The position numbers were made by a program, and so were the translations under genes. Source: Tethya wilhelma (taxonomy: Eukaryota > Porifera > Demospongiae > Tethyida > Tethyidae). Taken from it: DNA of 64,000 nt. This document shows positions 49,401 through 59,169 of the stretch, in pieces; position 1 is the first letter of the stretch, and every line of letters begins with the position of its first letter. A model generated the notes under the pieces. It saw nothing but the letters and a program-made list of their open reading frames with translations. It searched no databases and had not been told where the DNA came from. Where the stretch lies: positions 7,539,513 through 7,603,512 of the forward strand of contig CAXIPT010000002.1 of the NCBI GenBank assembly GCA_964030475.1, written 5' to 3'.

Positions 49401-50309
49401 GGGTAGTTATTTCCATGAGCCAGATGGGGAGCCATTGAGCCACTTCAGGTGCTACCCTGGACCAGTGGTATATAAGGAGACTTTCCATGCATGGGACAAA
49501 TAAAGAGCTTTTCAACCTATATACCACTCATAGTTCTCAAGGCTAGGCACCTGAATGGCTAGTTATTGCCAATTCACACTAGACACTTGCCTGTGAAGGC
49601 TTTTGGAGTCAATCGTTCAGGTTTCAGATTATTTGTAGAGATAAGAACATTAAAAATTTTCATGATGTTGTGTAAATTTTATTTTACCAGTGTGACTGTT
49701 GAATTATTGCACAGTACACTGTACATCAAATGCCTTAATTTGGGTCTTTGGTTACAATTATTTTCCTAATTTTTTTATACAAGTAGTCTTGTAAACCAGG
49801 CCCTCTCCACTATCCTAGCCTCCCTGTGCTTAGCAATAAGTATAGTTTACGAGGCTGCAGTTGTAGAGCATCTAAATAGTGGGATCATTACTGTACCTGC
49901 ATTTATGTTAATTTTTGTGCAGTCATGATTGCACGCAATATTTTCTATTGAAATAGGGGAAATGAAGTATCCTTCTGGTGCTGTATATAATGTAAGAGAT
50001 TGTGCAAATTTCAATATCTCTATTGATTCCCATCAATATCAATGTTGCTTGTTATATTACAGGGAGAGTTTGTTGACAGTAAGTACTGTGGCAGTGGTGA
50101 GTACGTATGGCCCAATAGTTCAAGATACAAGGGAACATTTGTTGACAACAGGTGAGGAGACTAACTAGCTCTAAGCTATTGATCAACACATCTATTATCT
50201 CATGTCTAGATTGGAAGGTGTTGGAGAATTCACAGACAGCAGTGGTCATGTATGGGTTGGTAACTTTACCTCTAGAGGTAGCAGTGGATTGAAATTGAAA
50301 CTACATTAG
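46439..50309 (+). CDS. MORN2: MORN repeat-containing protein 2-like
   Basis: Exons: 46439-46496, 47370-47396, 47700-47756, 49171-49290, 49957-49991, 50063-50151, 50210-50309. Phases agree and give about 161 aa. A short basic N-terminal part (KAAKKEKQ) is followed by MORN-type repeats: GTYIFPNGEKYEGEY, GEGRHTFASGIVYTGKW, GKGEMKYPSGAVYNGEF, GSGEYVWPNSSRYKGTF and GVGEFTDSSGHVWVGNF. The carboxyl end GLKLKLH matches the distinctive end of animal MORN2 as I recall it. MORN repeats bind membranes or partner proteins. Mammalian MORN2 is linked to sperm acrosome formation and LC3-associated phagocytosis. Exon 1 is chosen by phase and an ATG; it is less certain than the repeats. A partial inverted copy of its 5' region lies at 32.2-32.8 kb. 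Confidence 0.85.
46579..46911. mobile_element. TAGCCTCG-family MITE in MORN2 intron 1, 10-bp target duplication
   Basis: The TIRs TAGCCTCGTTCCCAGGC and GCCTGGGGACGAGGCTA bound 333 bp. GATCTATGCT flanks it exactly at 46569-46578 and 46912-46921. The duplicated segment at 32175-32755 has one GATCTATGCT and no element, so it serves as an empty site. Confidence 0.92.
47867..48060. mobile_element. Pogo-like MITE fragment
   Basis: It begins ACAGTCAAACCTCCAATAAC and contains repeated GGACA motifs like the element at 29698. The right end is not clear. It lies in MORN2 intron 3. Confidence 0.45.
48290..48697. mobile_element. Inverted-repeat element, arms about 108 bp, in MORN2 intron 3
   Basis: The arm at 48590-48697 is the inverse of the arm at 48290-48400 with high similarity. 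Solo direct copies occur at 38480-38577 and 50802-50898. Confidence 0.85.
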
Positions 50310-50820
50310 TTCTTGTGAATATGGGATAGAGTTTCTTAATCACCCCTTATCATTGTGCATCTGCATATTGTTAATGCATGGATCTGTGTACATTAAAAGT
50401 CAATGTCATGTGGTCATGCCTGATGTGTACCTACAACTTGATCATGAGTCTCAAGACACTACAGTATTATCATTTTTACACAATTAGACATGTTGAAAAA
50501 GACATTGTTTTTTCAAATAGCCTGCATAGTGACCCAATACTCATTACTAGACCTTAAGCACACATATTATTTGGTAATTTCTGAGTTGCAATCCAAAAAC
50601 TATACTAGGGATGAACCAATGCTTTTCTATCATACATGTACGTACGGTAGTACGTATAGCAGGAATGGGCCGACTGTCCCATAGACACAATACAAAATGT
50701 TGGCCACCATAAAAATCTAAACTAGACCTTCAAAGTTGCTCAGAAGCTCTCACCATAGATAATAGAGACTTCATACTACGTAAATGACCTTTGAACTCTA
50801 CCCACAAATTGAGACCATGC
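50310..50820. other. Spacer downstream of MORN2
   Basis: No gene seen. Contains a partial copy of the ATAGATAATAGAGACTTC repeat (about 50756) and the start of a solo repeat (50802). Confidence 0.4.
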
Positions 50821-51624
50821 ATGCATTGTTCCAATACTTTTTACCGCACTGCCCATTCCTACACTACTTATTTTTTTGGAATTTTTACTACTTGTTATAC
50901 AGTAACAGTAACTGTTGTAGTTTATGTTTATTTGGCACACAATAATATTAGCAAACCTGAGGCAGTTGCCTTAGGGACAGTGACTCAGGATGTTCCGAGT
51001 CAGATTTCTCCTGATCCACCTCAGTCTCCGATTTATGTCGAAAGTCCTAGCATTCTATCTGTAAGTCATCCTGCGCCTCCTACCTCAGTCTGTTGTGCAG
51101 ATTCTGAACCTCTGAAAGGTCCAGCTTCTTTCACAAGAAGTCAAGTTGCGTGTGCTGCATCCATGGCAGCTGTTATTCCCTCTGCTAGTCTAACCAAAGA
51201 TAATGGTGCTTCCTTTGTTGTGGATAATGTTGTTTCTGTATCCGATCTTGGTTCTGGAGACTTGAAGGATCAGTGTATGGATTCCCCACGAGTTAGTAGA
51301 GAACTCTACCTTCCTGATCATCTCACTGGTGTTACTAAGAACTCTCTTGATTTTGTCAAATGTGAGGACTTAGCTACTGCTACTACTGTTAAGGAACTTA
51401 TGAAACAACAATGGTCCAGGCTAATCTCTCCTGGCAGTTCAATTAAAGTAAAGTACAAGGGAGAGGTGGTTCCTGCAATAGTTGAGAAGAGCCATTTCAT
51501 CTGTAAGCTATCTTTTGACTGTAACTATTATTATGCAACAACTAAGGTTGATGTAAAGTTACATAAAGGCTCTGAGAGTAGACTGACCGATGTGCAATTT
51601 CGTGATGTTTTAGCATTTAGCTAG
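50821..51624 (+). CDS. Unrecognised open reading frame, possibly a terminal exon
   Basis: The frame is open for over 260 codons to a TAG at 51622. The first part (to about 50898) is a dispersed repeat, so real coding sequence probably starts at or after 50903. There an acceptor-like TTGTTATACAG precedes a hydrophobic stretch (TVTVVVYVYLA). The middle is rich in Ser, Pro and Val. The carboxyl third (KVKYKGEVVPAIVEKSHF onward) has a beta-rich look. I recognise no domain. The frame could also belong to a mobile element or a single-exon gene starting at an internal ATG (51163). Confidence 0.4.
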   Translation: MHCSNTFYRTAHSYTTYFFGIFTTCYTVTVTVVVYVYLAHNNISKPEAVALGTVTQDVPSQISPDPPQSPIYVESPSILSVSHPAPPTSVCCADSEPLKGPASFTRSQVACAASMAAVIPSASLTKDNGASFVVDNVVSVSDLGSGDLKDQCMDSPRVSRELYLPDHLTGVTKNSLDFVKCEDLATATTVKELMKQQWSRLISPGSSIKVKYKGEVVPAIVEKSHFICKLSFDCNYYYATTKVDVKLHKGSESRLTDVQFRDVLAFS

Positions 51625-51866
51625 TGTTTAATAATTAACTAATTATTATTGTTTTGTTGTTTACCCTTTTCCTCTTGCGCCTACTTTTGGCGTGTTATAT
51701 TACAATTACAATTACAATATTGTATTTGTGAATTTACACTATTACAACTGTTTACATTGTGGTGTCACATGTATATAGTAAATGCAGTTTAATTTAGCGA
51801 TACTAATGGGCATCTGAACAAATTCTAAACTTTTTTCACTTGACTTGGTGGTGAAACAGCATCATT

Positions 51867-52802
51867 TTAAGACATATGACGCTTCACACCCATTAGCGAA
51901 GGAGTTTTCACTTCCTTTGACGATGTGTTCAGTTTAGGGGCATACATCAGGAGAATGCTCCCAAGTGCTCCCAGGAAGAAGTACAACACCATCCATGTCA
52001 TGTCCTCCTTCCAGTCATCATAGTTGTGAGTAAAGATCCGTCGCGTAGCGGCGTCCTTGAGGCCTGCCAAGAAACCAAAGTAGTGCTTCCCATCTGCTTG
52101 ATCCACTGCATAACGACGCAGGTACAAAGGAGCATCAATGAGGAAGTTATACAGAGGATAGAAAATTGTCACTGGCACCATGATGGCAAGAAACTTCTTT
52201 GCAGACGATGCCATGATGGCTCCGGGACAGAGGATGAGGAGGTAAATGGCTGCCGGCAGGATAATGACATAAGCTAAGGCATCAACGCTGACCTCAATGG
52301 CACACCACAGTTCATTGGTGGTGGCAACGTTGTAGTAACTGCACCCTTCGGCAATGACGTAGATGACAAACGACAACCAGCCAGTGGTCTGAATCCACGA
52401 CCGACCTCCTGTGATCTGTTTATCAACATGACACAGTGCAAGAGTGGTTTGCAGCACACAGCACAGCTCCCCGACACAAGCAAACCCCCTGTCCACAAGA
52501 ATCCCATTCAGTGGTGTGTCCCAGAACACATAGCGCTGCAGGTAGAGACTGGGAAACAAGGAGCGATAGGCACAGTTTATGACATAGGGAATAGCAAGGA
52601 CCCGCATGGCCTGACTGTAGGTTTCATCGGCGGAGTGTGTAGCACGCCAGACATACAAGAGGTGAGCGATGTTACCAATGCAACAGAAAACAACGAGGAA
52701 ACCATACCACGCCCACAGCATACCAGTTCCTCCAATCTCCTGCTTGAAGGAAGGCAGTGAGGGTTCTAGATCTACCACTGTCGTCTGCATCTGGATATCC
52801 AT
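51867..52802 (-). CDS. Intronless multi-pass membrane protein, unknown function
   Basis: About 311 aa from the ATG at 52802; the frame is open further upstream without another good ATG. About seven hydrophobic segments are visible: MLWAWYGFLVVFCCIGNIAHLL, the region around AIPYVINCAYRSLF, LCCVLQTTLALC, GWLSFVIYVIAEG, LAYVIILPAAIYLLILC, FLAIMVPVTIFYPLYNFLI and MVLYFFLGALGSILLMY. A charged loop (DAATRRIFTHNYDDWKEDM) lies before the last one. It resembles, from memory only, a family of uncharacterised membrane proteins in protists and bacteria. It stands out here as a long gene without introns and with more even base composition. That fits a retrocopy, a transferred gene or simply an intronless gene; I cannot choose. 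Confidence 0.7.
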   Translation of the reverse strand: MDIQMQTTVVDLEPSLPSFKQEIGGTGMLWAWYGFLVVFCCIGNIAHLLYVWRATHSADETYSQAMRVLAIPYVINCAYRSLFPSLYLQRYVFWDTPLNGILVDRGFACVGELCCVLQTTLALCHVDKQITGGRSWIQTTGWLSFVIYVIAEGCSYYNVATTNELWCAIEVSVDALAYVIILPAAIYLLILCPGAIMASSAKKFLAIMVPVTIFYPLYNFLIDAPLYLRRYAVDQADGKHYFGFLAGLKDAATRRIFTHNYDDWKEDMTWMVLYFFLGALGSILLMYAPKLNTSSKEVKTPSLMGVKRHMS

Positions 52803-53015
52803 GTTTTTAGACTTTTTTTGATGTACTGTCTCAGCTGCAGGTGGGTATCCACTAGTTGAGTCACATGACCAAACTAATGGCCTGATGCGGTAAGTTCCAG
52901 CCCCACCCACTAGACTAATGCCGTCAGTTCGTGAAAGGTTGTCACTAGGCAGCTGTGTGAATTACAGTGTAATTTAAGCATAGAACCTTGCAAAATAATT
53001 AATCATGATTAATAA

Positions 53016-54204
53016 TTATTGTTGAAAAGATATACTCCATGTGACTGCTCGAACGAAAATAAGAAAATGAAGATAATATACACATGCACCAAACTTAGAA
53101 AAAAATTTTGCTACTCCAATGTGTTCATGCAAACCATGACACCATACAAGTAGACACTTTCATGATTCCTTGTTGACCATTCCAACTGATCATTAGAGAA
53201 CAGCTCATCAATGACAGACTGGTCTTGGACAATAGTTTGCCTTGATATTGTGTAAGACTCAGGCTCAACCAAAAGTTTAAAGCACACCTTGACGTGATAA
53301 GCCACTCCAGTTGTAGAATCAGTATACCTGCAAATAACATAATTATTATACTGCACTAAGTCTTAGGTTGTAGTAGATACATGTAAACATTTGATAAGAA
53401 ACTATGGAAATATTTGCTCATGTCATTGCATACACAAAAGATTGCACAAGCAGGGAATAGAGTCGAACCTCTGAACAAAGGCCACTTTGGGAGCAGAGGC
53501 TTTTGGCCTTTATTCAGAGGTTGGCCTCTGGTGGGAGGTTCTTTGTTATATAAATATGAATTGTGTTAAAGTTGACTGTAATGTTATACATGTGCATCAC
53601 CAGAACACTAAGATTGAATTGCTGAGCCATGACATACATACACTAATAGTTTCTTCAGTGTTTCATATTTTTTTTTGAAAGAAGTTATTTTTGGGGTATA
53701 CCCTAACCTAACTCAAAGACGTGCTTTAATAGCTCCTTGAAGTGTCAAGTCAGGCTCAGAGGTCAGACTTGACTATCAGTAAAACTTTCAGGGTGGTTGT
53801 TCTAAAGGTGAACAGAAGAGGTGGCTCTACACTGGAAACACTTTGTGTGTACTCTTTCCATAGGAATAAACCCTATTAAGACAAGTTACAGCAACTAGTA
53901 GCCTAACAGAAAGATCTACAGCACCAGAGTACAAAAGTTCAATTTTACTGCTCTATATATACACGATAAGAAAGGGAAATTTAAATACACCTAGTTTCCA
54001 GTTTGGTCGTTTTGATAGACAGTATTGCAAAGAATTGGGAGCGTGTAGCTTGGCCACTGGTCAGAATCAAGAAGAGGCTGCTAGTTGTAAGCCATTCTTA
54101 ATTGGTGCCATTGCCTGTGGCCATTAAACGGAGGTTGGCCACTTGTGGGAGGGGCCATTATCAGAGGTTCCGCTGTAATACTTACATAGAACAACATACC
54201 TCTG
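53016..54204 (-). repeat. 1.19-kb segment duplicating the 3' end of the NHR gene
   Basis: Matches 54206-55380 with a few percent differences and small indels. It carries a second copy of the last exon (53111-53327), the preceding intron and the first 5 bases of exon 7, then stops at the N at 54205. The break inside an exon at an N suggests two haplotypes joined in the assembly. Confidence 0.85.
53111..53327 (-). pseudogene. Duplicate last exon of the NHR/ART-like gene
   Basis: An intact 217 bp exon with stop, differing from 54305-54521 at a few codons (for example a carboxyl-terminal NTLE against NTME). It is either the allelic copy or a downstream alternative last exon. No matching full exon 7 precedes it. 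Confidence 0.6.
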
Positions 54205-54304
54205 NTTATTGTTGAAAAGACATACTCCATAGTGACTGCTCAAACAAAAATAAGAAAATGAAGACAATGTACACATGCATGCACCAAACTTAGAAAAAAA
54301 TTTG

Positions 54305-57300
54305 CTACTCCATTGTGTTCATGCAAACCATGACCCCATACAAGTAGACACTTTCATGATTCCTTGTTGACCATTCCAACTGATCATTAGAGAACAGCTC
54401 ATCAATGACAGACTGGTCTTGGACAATAGTTTGCCTTGATATTGTGTAAGACTCAGGCTCAACCAAAAGCTTGAAGCACACCTTGACGTGACAAGCCACT
54501 CCAGTTGTAGAATCAGTATACCTGCACATAACATAATAATTATTAAGTTTTAGGTTGTAGTAGATACATGTAAGCATTTGTATGGAAATAATTGCTCATG
54601 TCATTGCATACACAAGAGATATCACAAGCAGGGAATAGAGTCAAACCTCTAAACAAAGGCCACTTTGGGAGCAGAGGCTTTTGGCCTTTATTCAGAGGTT
54701 GGCCTCTGGTGGGAGGTTCTTCGTTATAATACATATGAATTGTGTTAAAGTTGACTGTAATGTTATATATGTGCATCACCAGAACACTAAGATTGAATTG
54801 CTGAGCCATGATATACACTAATAGTTTCTTCAGTGTTTCATTTTTTTGAGAGAAGTCATTTTGGGGGTATATACCTAACCTAACTCAAAGACGTGCTTTA
54901 ATAGCTCCTTGAAGTGTCAAGTCAGGCTCAGAGGTCAGGCTTGACTACCAGTAAAACGTCCAGGGTGGTTGTTCCAAAGGTGAACAGAAGAGGTGGCTCT
55001 ACACTGGAAACACTTTGTGTGTACTCTTTCTTTCCACAGGAATAAACCCTATTAAGACAAGTTACAGCAACTAGTAGCCTAACAGGAAGGTCTATAACAC
55101 CAAAGTACAAAAGTTCAATTTTACTGCTCTATATATACATGATAAGAAAAGGAAATTTAAATAGGCCTAGTTTCCAGCTTGGTCGTTTTGAGAGACAGTT
55201 TTGCAAAGAATTGGGATCGTGCAGCTTGGCCACTGGTCAGAATCAAGAAGAGGCTGCTAGTTGTATGCCATTTTTAATTGGTGCCATAGCCTGTGGTAAT
55301 TACATGGAGGTTGGCCACTTGTGGGAGGGGCCATTATGAGAGGTTCCACTGTAATACTTACATAGAACAACATACCTCTGCCTCTTGGAGAATACCTCAT
55401 GGTGGGTGCAATATTTAATTGAAGGAGACATAAATATTTGGTTGGGATCAAAACCAGCTGGTTTCCATATATCATTGAAGTGTCCTTCAGGACGAGTTAC
55501 ACATCCATGTCCAGGTGTGGGAGCACCTGTCATGTAAAAAAAAAAGGGGGGAAAAAAAAGAAAAAGGCAAACACTAAATAAAAAAAAGACACAAGCACAA
55601 CTAAAGCAGGGTTCCCTCTAAAGCTTGTCAGAGCAGTGCTGCACCACTCTGGTCTGGTCATACTAAATTTATCTTGATGTGGTTAATTTTAATTAAAAGA
55701 ATGCATTAAAACCACAAGAAAGCTTTGATGTTTTCCCTCGCACCATGCACTCTGATCAACCATCTTGGTAGCCTCGTTCCCAGGCTCCCCCCTGCTTTTT
55801 TGCAAAAAAAGCTAAAGGGAGGGGAGGGGCCTGGGATCGAGGCTACCATCTTGGGGAGAACCCTGCCAGCATTAACAACATAATGTGAATACAAGTTACT
55901 TTACCTGGTAACAACAAGCGTCCAGAGTCAAGAATTGATCGAACATTCGCTACTGATGTTCCATGGTAGGCTTTGTGATATTTGAGGACAAATTCACCAT
56001 TTTGAGATTGTGGGAAAAATAACTGCAATCTATAGCAAATGTATCACACCATTTATAGGTCAATGTTATAGAATGTCATTGAAGATGTTGGTTAGCTTAC
56101 CTTAATCCAAACTTCATCCATCCAAGTGGAACAGAGCATTTAGTAAGAGGTTGTCCATGATATTTCACTGATGGTTCCCTTCTCAATGCTACACAACTGT
56201 CACAGTAGCACTTATCGTACATCCTGTCAAAATAAGATTCTATATAAAAGAGTAGGTATTAAAATAATTATGTTATTCATGTATGCATGTTTGGTAGTTA
56301 GGAATAGCCTTGTACCCAGGCTCTCTCCTTTGACCTTTCACCTTACTGTTAGTGTAAGGTCAAAGGAGAGAGCCTGGGTACGAGGCTAGATTAGGAAACT
56401 GGAAGATCTTTACAATGCCCTTTCATTATTCATGACATAATACACAAGTAAGCATGCAGCAGTAGTAGTACCAGGCATTCCCGGAATCGTATCATAATTC
56501 AGAGGGATTACCCTCAAACATGAATGCCACTCATCTCACCTGGAATATTCAATGACTTCAAAAATCTTTCACATAGTGCTTGGTAATCACAGTGTTTCGA
56601 ATGAGGTTGGCAATCACTGACCACAGACTCTGAAGGACTATCCGAACTCAACACTGCAATGGGAGGTGCAACCTGAACAGTCTTAGAACTACAGATATTC
56701 TTTGATGTTGAGGGTAGCAACGAATTGTCTTCAAGTGACTCCTTACGAGTTTCTTTCTTGTTGGTTGATTTCTTCTTCGATGTTATGCGAAGACTTTTAC
56801 TAAGAAGTTCATATGGAAGCTTGAGTGTATGTGAAGGCTTGGAGAGTTCACTGACATCGACATGGGTTGTAGGATGCAGCTCAATTTTGGAACATTTTCC
56901 ATAGATGTCGATAACTACATATCTCTGCCTTGGTAGCTTTAGAGGAGCTGGAAGTTCAATACATAGGTGAGCTTGATCAAAGAAGAAGTGAAGACTAGTT
57001 CTAGATGTCACTAATACTCCAATAATGCTCCCAACCCCTAATGATGCAATGTCAGTGATTTGAGGCATGCTCATTACTTCCTACGGAACAAATAGAAATA
57101 CACAAACAAAAAATACAGCAGAATAGAGGTTATCCACATGCAGGAGTTATGGGATTGTCCATAGCAATGGAAGCTGTCCACCACTTTGGAGCTTGATTGT
57201 ATAATATACCAAGTTTATAGAATGCTTAGTGGTCAGATATTCGGTTGTTCAAAGATACTTACACAAACGGACATACTAAACAGTACAGATGTAAGTACAC

Positions 57301-58734
57301 GTAAACAACTTGGGTACATTTGGTAGCTATAACATCTAACAATCACAATTTTAAACAGCACACCCATTCTACTCACCGTTCCTCCAACATAGAGACATGA
57401 TACTCCAGCACATGATGCCACAACATAGCTGTGATCCCTCAGCTGACATGCTGTTTCACCACTGCAGGTACATTCCGGAGTTAGACTGGTTACACCCACT
57501 TTGAGTGAACCAGACCAGTCAACAGTTTCAAGAATTTCAAACTATAAAGATAAAATTATAGTTAAAGCTTGTCCAAAACTGTACACTGTTGTAGGCTCTA
57601 TGTAAACAGCCTCTAAACTACTAAAGTTTCTAGTTTCTAGTACAACTATGAGGCTAGATAAAACTATAATAGTTTACATCTCCCATGCATTAGATGTGTT
57701 TCCCTTACTTTCAGTGAGTGATAGGTCAAAGGAAATCAAGACCCTTGGTACAAAGGTTGAGGCATCAGCAAAAAAATTCGTGATATGGGTTTAAAATAAT
57801 GCCAAATGTATTAGATGGATGTTGGTCAAGTTCAAATTAAAGTTTATGCCCAAATTTAAATATTTCGATCTGAGTATATGTACAGTTATTAAAGTACCTG
57901 AAATAAACAACTGTTGGGAAGAGGCAGAGAAGAAAAAACAAGTCCAGAGTTGTAACCTTTAGCTCTCCATGCAGACTTGTAGTTCGCACTCAACTTGATG
58001 TTTTGGCCATAGTGAGAGGATAGCACTGAACTGCACACATGAGCACGAACAGACAGATGTAGTCATGAGTGAATATCTTGTATACCAACATGTAACAGTA
58101 AACTACAACAAGAACAAAAAGATCAACTGTGGCTAACTTAGCCCCACGGCCCAGGCTCCTCCTTCGGTCCTCTGTGAGTGAAAGGTCAAAGGAGAGAGTC
58201 AGGGTATGAGGCTAAACCCACAATTCAGACTATAAAGTGAAGCCTATCAAACCCTATTTCAACAAACTTTAATACATGACATTGCAGCTTAATTGTTGAA
58301 TGCACAACATTCAGTTTGATGCTTGACAGCATAATGATGGATTGTAACTATTTTTAATCATCTTCATAATAATACAGTTACTGGCAATAACCAGAAACCC
58401 TAGCTTACGCCTAGTTCGAGTGGCCATGTGTATATGAGATCAAGAGGGGGAGAGGTATGCAAATGAAGGACAAAGAAGACTGGAACAATTAACACCAGCT
58501 TATCTCCATCAATTAATTGTCATGAACAGCTCAGGCTGAGGAAAGGGGGGCACCTCTAGCTACAAATATGAGGTAGAGGTAGAAATTAAATGCCATGGCC
58601 AGCTGCAGTGGATTTTATATGTCTTCTGATCATACCACCACCCTGATCTGTCAGTAGCTATGTATATGTTCATACCATTGTGAAATAACACCAGCACCAA
58701 CTTCACCAGAGCTAGGTCTTCCTGACTCCATCAT
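54305..58734 (-). CDS. Neuralized-homology-repeat protein with ADP-ribosyltransferase-like C-terminus (NEURL4-like)
   Basis: Exons in coding order: 58676-58734, 57898-58030, 57377-57541, 56540-57080, 56101-56239, 55905-56029, 55376-55526, 54305-54521. Phases agree and give about 509 aa. Residues about 20-180 form one NHR domain (LSSHYGQNIKLS; TVDWSGSLKVGVTS; GVLVTSRTSLHFFF; YVVIDIYGKC). A basic, Ser-rich linker follows, with KKKSTNKKETRK. A Cys-rich element comes next (DKCYCDSC), then GWMKFGLRL. The tail has three motifs in the order of ADP-ribosyltransferase folds: YHGTSVANVRSIL (His), IFMSPSIKY (Ser/Tyr) and FSNDQLEW (Glu). NHR domains usually mediate protein interactions in ubiquitin or trafficking contexts. 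Whether the tail is active is unknown. I believe this arrangement occurs at the end of NEURL4-type proteins, but here there is one NHR domain, not six. Confidence 0.75.
55769..55845. mobile_element. TAGCCTCG-family MITE, 77 bp, 9-bp target duplication
   Basis: TAGCCTCGTTCCCAGGC and GCCTGGGATCGAGGCTA, flanked by exact CCATCTTGG copies at 55760-55768 and 55846-55854. In intron 6 of the NHR gene. Confidence 0.9.
56312..56389. mobile_element. TAGCCTCG-family palindromic MITE, about 78 bp
   Basis: TAGCCTTGTACCCAGGC and GCCTGGGTACGAGGCTA, with an almost fully self-complementary interior. TTAGGAA flanks both sides (imperfect 9-bp duplication). In intron 4 of the NHR gene. Confidence 0.85.
58139..58216. 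mobile_element. Degenerate TAGCCTCG-family MITE
   Basis: TAGCCCCACGGCCCAGGCTC and a diverged inverse GTATGAGGCTA around a TCAAAGGAGAGAG core similar to the copy at 56312. In intron 1 of the NHR gene. Confidence 0.7.
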
Positions 58735-59169
58735 CACGTCTCAAAGACTCAGATGGACGACTCAGTGACTCCTCTGATCAGATGACTCATACAGATCGAG
58801 TGGGCACTGATTGGAAATGTTGGCATCAAATAGAAACAGTTCCACATGGAACACTGATGGAATCCTGTCATGACATGCTGTCAAGCTTGAGGTGGTGTTC
58901 AATTTGTAAAATTTAGAAGGTAAGAGTACGTAGTATCTATACAATATTTGACCTTTTATTCATTTATTGTACAGCAGTGTTGTGCAGCACAAGATTTTTA
59001 AGATGATACTCTTGATATTGTGCAGATTCACAATCCAACATATTGATATCATCCAAGTTTTCATGCCTGCAGTGTCACTATGGAGGGTCATTGCAGTGGA
59101 GCTGGTTGAGATATGAAAGATGCATATCTTTCTAGGTTGAGCAAGTCCTCCCAGGCATGTATTACACCT

